Of a stretch of DNA of 10,034 bases, positions 6,202 through 10,034 are shown one piece after another. Position 1 is the stretch's first letter; the number at the start of each line of letters is the position of its first letter. Origin of the DNA: Bacteroidota bacterium (GTDB lineage Bacteria; Bacteroidota; Bacteroidia; Chitinophagales; LD1). Under the pieces are notes generated by a model. The model ran no database searches and was not told the DNA's origin. It saw only the letters and a program-made list of their open reading frames with translations. The DNA is taken from assembly GCA_028288545.1 (NCBI GenBank), contig JAQBNQ010000331.1, positions 1 to 10,034 of the forward strand, written 5' to 3'. Both the position numbers and the translations under genes were made by a program.

Positions 6202-7672
6202 CACCGGCACCATTTGCTCCGCCATCCAGGGTTTCCTGCATCAATTTGCTGGTTAATTTAGGATCTGCCTTACCTTTTGAAAGCTTCATTACCTCGCCAA
6301 CAAACATACCCACCAGGCCCTTCTTTCCGCCTTTGTACTCGGCCACTTTTTCGGGGAATTTTGAGAGCGTTTGTTCAATCAAATCCCTGATAAGTCCCTC
6401 ATCGCTGTTTTGTATTAAATCCAGTTCCTGCGCAATTTGCAAAGGTTCTTTGTTTGGATTCTCAGCCATTACCGGGAATATTTTTGCCGATGCCGTAGCG
6501 AAATTTGTTTTGCCTTCATCAATTAAAGCAATCAACTTTACAAAGTTAGACGCGGGAATTTTGAAATCCTTAATCTCTAATCCTTTTTCGTTGAGGTAAT
6601 TTTTTACGGGGCCAAGTATCCAGTTAGCCGCAGCCTTGTAGTTTTTTGTTTGGGCCAGCAATTCATTAAAGTATTCAGCCAGTTCCTTATCATCGGTAAT
6701 GATCCTTGCATCGTAAGCAGGTAGGCCATAGGTGTTGATATACTCGCCTATCAATTCATTAGGCAGTTTGGGCATGTTGGCCTTTACATTCGCTATATAT
6801 TCTTCAGTAACAAATACAGGTGGCAGATCGGGCTCGGGGAAATAACGATAATCATGCGCATGTTCCTTACTTCTTTGCGAAAGTGTTACACCTTTAACCG
6901 CATCAAAACCCCTTGTTTCCTGTGCCAACTTCTCTCCTGCTTCATGCGCATCTACCTGGCGGATGAATTCATAATCAATTGCGCGTTTTACATTGCGCAT
7001 ACTATTCATGTTCTTAACCTCGCTGCGGGCATTTAAAACAGTTTCACCCTTCAGGCGAACGGAAATATTGGCATCGCAACGCATAGAGCCCTCCTCCATG
7101 TTACCATCGCAAATACCTAAATAACGAACCAACTTTTGTACTTCATTCAAATAAGCCATGGCCTCATCGCCACTGCGAATATCCGGTTCAGAAACTATTT
7201 CTATCAGTGGAACTCCGGCACGGTTCAAGTCTACCAAAGTAAAATACGGGTCTATATCGTGAATGCTTTTTCCGGCATCTTCCTCCAAATGTATCCTTGT
7301 AATGTTCACTAATTTTTTGGTTCCGTTCACGTCAAATTCTAATTTGCCCAGAGTGCAGATTGGAGTTTTATCTTGCGTGATCTGATATCCCTTTGGAAGA
7401 TCGGCGTAGAAATAATTTTTACGTGCAAACTGGTTTTCGTAACGAATAGTACAATGAGTGGCCAAACCAATTTTAACGGCGGACTCAACTGCGGTTTCGT
7501 TTACCATAGGCAAAGTACCGGGGTGCCCCAGGGAAATAACACTTACCTGCGTATTTGGCGATGCGCCGAACTCCGCTGAGTCGCCGCTATACATTTTGCT
7601 ATGTGTAGAAAGTTGCGCATGAACTTCCAGCCCCACTACTAATTCGTATTTTGAATATTTATCGTCGCTCAT
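6197..7672 (-). CDS. gatB: Asp-tRNA(Asn)/Glu-tRNA(Gln) amidotransferase subunit B
   Basis: GatB is the kinase/tRNA-binding subunit of the cytoplasmic GatCAB complex. It phosphorylates misacylated Glu-tRNA(Gln) or Asp-tRNA(Asn) and amidates it with ammonia supplied by GatA. The 491-residue length is normal. Family landmarks: GLEVHAQLSTHSKMYS (14-29), YFYADLPKGYQITQ (87-100), RIHLEEDAGKSIHD (126-139), DLNRAGVPLIEIVSEPD (148-164), GNMEEGSMRCDANISVR (190-206), and RSKEHAHDYRYFPEPDLPP (267-285). These cover the cradle and kinase-like active site. The C-terminal helical and YqeY-like tail (about 300-491) ends GLVGMFVGEVMKLSKGKAD... and is complete. gatA and gatC are not in the window. The ATG at 7672 follows the toxin stop codon by 9 nt, so gatB is probably expressed at least partly from the upstream toxin-antitoxin/alaS transcript. 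Confidence 0.98.
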   Translation of the reverse strand: MSDDKYSKYELVVGLEVHAQLSTHSKMYSGDSAEFGASPNTQVSVISLGHPGTLPMVNETAVESAVKIGLATHCTIRYENQFARKNYFYADLPKGYQITQDKTPICTLGKLEFDVNGTKKLVNITRIHLEEDAGKSIHDIDPYFTLVDLNRAGVPLIEIVSEPDIRSGDEAMAYLNEVQKLVRYLGICDGNMEEGSMRCDANISVRLKGETVLNARSEVKNMNSMRNVKRAIDYEFIRQVDAHEAGEKLAQETRGFDAVKGVTLSQRSKEHAHDYRYFPEPDLPPVFVTEEYIANVKANMPKLPNELIGEYINTYGLPAYDARIITDDKELAEYFNELLAQTKNYKAAANWILGPVKNYLNEKGLEIKDFKIPASNFVKLIALIDEGKTNFATASAKIFPVMAENPNKEPLQIAQELDLIQNSDEGLIRDLIEQTLSKFPEKVAEYKGGKKGLVGMFVGEVMKLSKGKADPKLTSKLMQETLDGGANGAGV

Positions 7673-7681
7673 TTGACTTGC

Positions 7682-7948
7682 TTATGGAAAATATTTGTAA
7701 ACATCTTTTCTTGGAAGTACCCTTGCAAGATCAACGGATTGTTTATTATAAAAAAAGCATACTCTGTAGGTTCCTAATTTAATTCTATAAGCGTCATCAC
7801 TACCTTTTAATTTTTTTATATCCGGAATTTCGCGTAAATCTTTTGCCGATTGGAGAGAAGCGATCAACTGTTCAATACTAAGTTTTAATTGAATGCCTTT
7901 TAACTTATCAAGGTCTTTTAGAAATTTGGAATGAAACCGAACCGTCAT
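7682..7948 (-). CDS. RelE/ParE-family toxin of a type II toxin-antitoxin pair
   Basis: An 88-residue basic protein with the RelE/ParE fold pattern: strand MTVRFHSKF (1-9), two helices (about 9-34), then the conserved block DIKKLKGSDDAYRIKLGTYR (43-62), strands VCFFYN and SVDLARVLPR, and the terminal RKDVYKYF. Candidate active or nucleic-acid-contacting residues are Arg55, Arg62, Arg80, Lys81 and Tyr84. The sequence does not show whether it is an mRNA interferase (RelE-like) or a gyrase poison (ParE-like). Its ATG overlaps the TGA of the upstream partner gene (ATGA, 4 nt), the usual sign of coupled antitoxin-toxin translation. Base composition from 7741 to 8160 is about 33% GC by hand count against about 43-45% in parts of gatB and alaS. 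It appears intact. Confidence 0.87.
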   Translation of the reverse strand: MTVRFHSKFLKDLDKLKGIQLKLSIEQLIASLQSAKDLREIPDIKKLKGSDDAYRIKLGTYRVCFFYNKQSVDLARVLPRKDVYKYFP

Positions 7949-8142
7949 TTCTTCTTCAGTTTTTTCATTACAGCTTCCCGACTGACAAATTTGGTTCTGT
8001 CCACTTCTTTCATGGCATTTAATAACGCCGCATCCTCTTGTTCTTCTGAAAGAAGAAGAGTTTTAATGTTCAGGCGCTTCATTAAATCGCGAATCAATTT
8101 TAATTCAGATGAATTTTTTGGATAAACAAGCAACTCTGACAT
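7945..8142 (-). CDS. Putative antitoxin of the RelE/ParE pair
   Basis: A 65-residue protein directly upstream of, and overlapping by 4 nt, the toxin gene. It begins MSELLVYPKNSSELKLIRDL, then a helix, a linker with SEEQEDAALLNAMKEVDR (32-49), and a very basic end (KKLKKK). The N-terminal pattern of a short strand, PKN, and a long helix resembles small Bacteroidota antitoxins of the DUF2683-like kind, but that is from memory and uncertain. No ribbon-helix-helix, helix-turn-helix or AbrB motif is apparent, so how it would bind DNA for autoregulation is unclear. By analogy its central acidic helix would wrap the toxin. The start is the ATG at 8142, 25 nt after the alaS stop codon, preceded by a possible short AAGG. 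No operator-like palindrome is seen in the gap. Confidence 0.75.
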   Translation of the reverse strand: MSELLVYPKNSSELKLIRDLMKRLNIKTLLLSEEQEDAALLNAMKEVDRTKFVSREAVMKKLKKK

Positions 8143-8167
8143 AGCCTTGGTTTTTTATAAAATTACT

Positions 8168-10034
8168 CTATTTATATCTCTCTTTCAACTTCGCAATCAA
8201 ATCTTCCACCTCGCTTGTACTACCGGCACTAGCCTGCACAAAATCTGCAGGGCCACCGCCTTTTATGCTTGAAGATAATTCTTTTAGAACTTGATTTCCG
8301 TTAGTGCCCAAAGACGGAGCTATCCGCAAATGAACGATTGATTTACCACCAGCGTTAGCCGAAAGTAAAAACACATAATCATCCTTTACCTCATGCACTA
8401 ATTGAATACCCAACTTGCGCAAGGCCTCCGCATTGGTTACATCAATATTAGCTTTGCCTAAAAACTGAACTTTACCAAGCGGCGCAACTTCCGACTTTAA
8501 CTGTGTTACAAGTCCTGCAATTAATTTATCCTGCAAGTGCTCATTTTCCTTTTTTAAAGTATCTGTTTGTTCCTGCAAAGCTTTAACCGATTGCAAAATA
8601 TTCTTGCTGCCTTTAAAACCTTCGGCAATGGCATTCAACTCGTTTATTTTGGCGTTCACGTATTCAAAAGCCTTGCGGCCGGTTACGGCTTCAATTCTTC
8701 TAACACCCGAACTGATAGAGCTTTCAGAAACTATTTTGAACAGACCTATTTGCCCGGTGCTTTGCACATGGCAGCCACCGCACAACTCGCGGCTGTAATT
8801 TTCGTCAAAGGTTATTACACGCACAAACTCGCCGTACTTTTCGCCAAACAACATGGTAGCGCCTAACTTCTCAGCATCTTTAATCGGAACATTCCTTCTT
8901 TCCTCAAGGTGAATATTCTCCATTATTTTATCGTTCACAATTTGCTCCACCTTTGCAATTTCTTCAGCTGTCATTTTTGCAAAGTGTGAGAAGTCGAAAC
9001 GCAAATGGTCGGGATGAACCAGGGAGCCCTTTTGCTGTACGTGATTACCCAACACCAACCTTAAAGCCGATTGCAACAAGTGCGTTGCACTGTGGTTTTT
9101 AATAGTGTCGTTTCTTCTTGGCGTATTTATTTTAGCATGTATAGGCGCATCAATCTTAGCGGGCAACTTCTTTACAAAATGGATAATTAAGTCATTCTCT
9201 TTTTTAGTGTCGAGAACATCTATTTTCTCACCCGCAAAATCCAAATATCCAACATCGCCAACCTGTCCCCCGCTTTCGGCATAGAAAGGAGTTTTATCCA
9301 GCACAACCTGGAATAACTCTTTATCCTTTTGTTTAACGCTGCGGTATTTTACTACGTGGGCATCAGCCTCGTTATAATCATACCCGATAAAATCGGTCTT
9401 CACGTCATCTCCAACAGTTACCCAATCGCTTTGCTCGGTAGCAGCAGCATCGCGACCGCGTGATTTTTGCAATTGCATTTCGGTTTCAAAACCTCTTTCA
9501 TCAACGGTCCAACCCTTTTCAGTAGCAATCAATCTAGTCAAATCAATAGGAAATCCATAAGTGTCATATAACTCAAAAGCGGATTTTCCATCAATATTGA
9601 ATTTCGGATTCTCTCTTACCTTTGGTACTACATAATCTGCTTTTATATTATGTATATATTCAGAAGTAGGATTTTTCTCGAAATATTCCTTGGTGTAAAT
9701 CCTATCAAACTCCTCGCTGTAAAAATTGATGGGTAATTGGTCAATCCTTTTTATCCCTTTAGCTAGGGTTCTTAAAAATGAATTCTCTTCTTCTCGAATT
9801 ACATTTGCAATAAAACTCTCCTGCGCTTTTACTTCAGGAAATATCTCACTGAATTGATTAGCGATAAGTGGAACTAATTCGCACAAGAAAGGTTGATCAA
9901 ATTGCAAGAATGAATAACCATAACGGACTGCCCTTCTCAATATTCTTCTAATTACATATCCCGCACCTGTATTTCCTGGGAGTTGACCATCCGCAATGGT
10001 AAAAGAAATTGCACGAATGTGATCAGCAATAACC
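8168..10034 (-). CDS. alaS: Alanyl-tRNA synthetase, C-terminal 621 residues (5' end outside window)
   Basis: AlaRS charges tRNA(Ala) and edits Ser/Gly mischarging. The frame is open to the window edge; the first residues read VIADHIRAISFTIADGQLPG then GYVIRRILRRAVRYG, the end of the aminoacylation core. In-window numbering: FELYDTYGFPIDLT (153-166); editing-domain zinc ligands H314 and H318 in HSATH, and C418 and H422 in CGGCH; helical C-terminal linker (about 455-510); DHHA1-type C-Ala domain with the glycine cluster KGGGPADFVQ (591-600); end KERYK. The full protein would be about 870 residues or more, so roughly a quarter to a third is missing at the 5' end. Between LAKG (90-93) and FELYDTYGF there are about 59 residues against about 20 in E. 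coli AlaRS, so an extra segment of about 37-40 residues is present. The stretch 9541-9960 is clearly AT-richer than the rest. The gene ends 25 nt before the antitoxin start. Confidence 0.98.
   Translation of the reverse strand, partial: VIADHIRAISFTIADGQLPGNTGAGYVIRRILRRAVRYGYSFLQFDQPFLCELVPLIANQFSEIFPEVKAQESFIANVIREEENSFLRTLAKGIKRIDQLPINFYSEEFDRIYTKEYFEKNPTSEYIHNIKADYVVPKVRENPKFNIDGKSAFELYDTYGFPIDLTRLIATEKGWTVDERGFETEMQLQKSRGRDAAATEQSDWVTVGDDVKTDFIGYDYNEADAHVVKYRSVKQKDKELFQVVLDKTPFYAESGGQVGDVGYLDFAGEKIDVLDTKKENDLIIHFVKKLPAKIDAPIHAKINTPRRNDTIKNHSATHLLQSALRLVLGNHVQQKGSLVHPDHLRFDFSHFAKMTAEEIAKVEQIVNDKIMENIHLEERRNVPIKDAEKLGATMLFGEKYGEFVRVITFDENYSRELCGGCHVQSTGQIGLFKIVSESSISSGVRRIEAVTGRKAFEYVNAKINELNAIAEGFKGSKNILQSVKALQEQTDTLKKENEHLQDKLIAGLVTQLKSEVAPLGKVQFLGKANIDVTNAEALRKLGIQLVHEVKDDYVFLLSANAGGKSIVHLRIAPSLGTNGNQVLKELSSSIKGGGPADFVQASAGSTSEVEDLIAKLKERYK

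Noticed and set aside
9938..9940. TTG at 9940 as the start of alaS
   Set aside because: The frame continues upstream to the window edge with clear AlaRS sequence (IADHIRAISFTIADG), so this is an internal leucine.

Overview
The window looks like chromosomal DNA of a member of the Bacteroidota, probably near the Sphingobacteriia/Chitinophagia. The reasons are a small membrane protein carrying the GldL-type F-K/R-x-M-H-W motif (GldL belongs to this phylum's gliding/type IX machinery), a DUF4369/TlpA-type thioredoxin lipoprotein, weak or absent Shine-Dalgarno sequences, promoter candidates of the TTTG / TAnnTTTG type, and a GT4 glycosyltransferase with the DAHEYFTEVPE signature common in the phylum. 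All ten genes are on the minus strand, so transcription runs from high to low coordinates. Long plus-strand reading frames are antisense shadows.

In transcription order: (i) 10034-6197 is a translation block. It holds alaS (5' end outside the window), a small type II toxin-antitoxin pair that is AT-richer than its neighbours, and gatB, with gaps of 25, -4 and 9 nt. (ii) 6201-3923 is an envelope block. A promoter candidate overlaps the gatB stop codon. It is followed by a TlpA-like thioredoxin lipoprotein, an outer-membrane beta-barrel candidate 20 nt later, and a GldL-like small membrane protein that overlaps the barrel gene by 11 nt. (iii) 3832-3223 is msrB, a lipoprotein-type methionine-R-sulfoxide reductase with its own promoter candidate and a downstream hairpin. 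(iv) 3180-1 holds an unrecognised 258-residue helical protein, a RecQ-family helicase starting at GTG, and the first 148 residues of a glycosyltransferase that overlaps recQ by 13 nt.

The functions are mostly housekeeping: tRNA charging and transamidation, DNA repair, and envelope redox repair. MsrB and the TlpA-like protein are both predicted to be anchored outside the cytoplasm and could form a reductase/reductant pair, although they are separate transcription units. The least explained part is the coupled barrel plus GldL-like pair. The GldL-like protein has two copies of the GldL membrane-loop motif, lacks GldL's cytoplasmic tail, and has no acidic residue in the helix where GldL carries its conserved glutamate. 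No RNA genes, CRISPR arrays, insertion sequences or prophage signs were seen, and no clearly new defence or biosynthetic system is visible.
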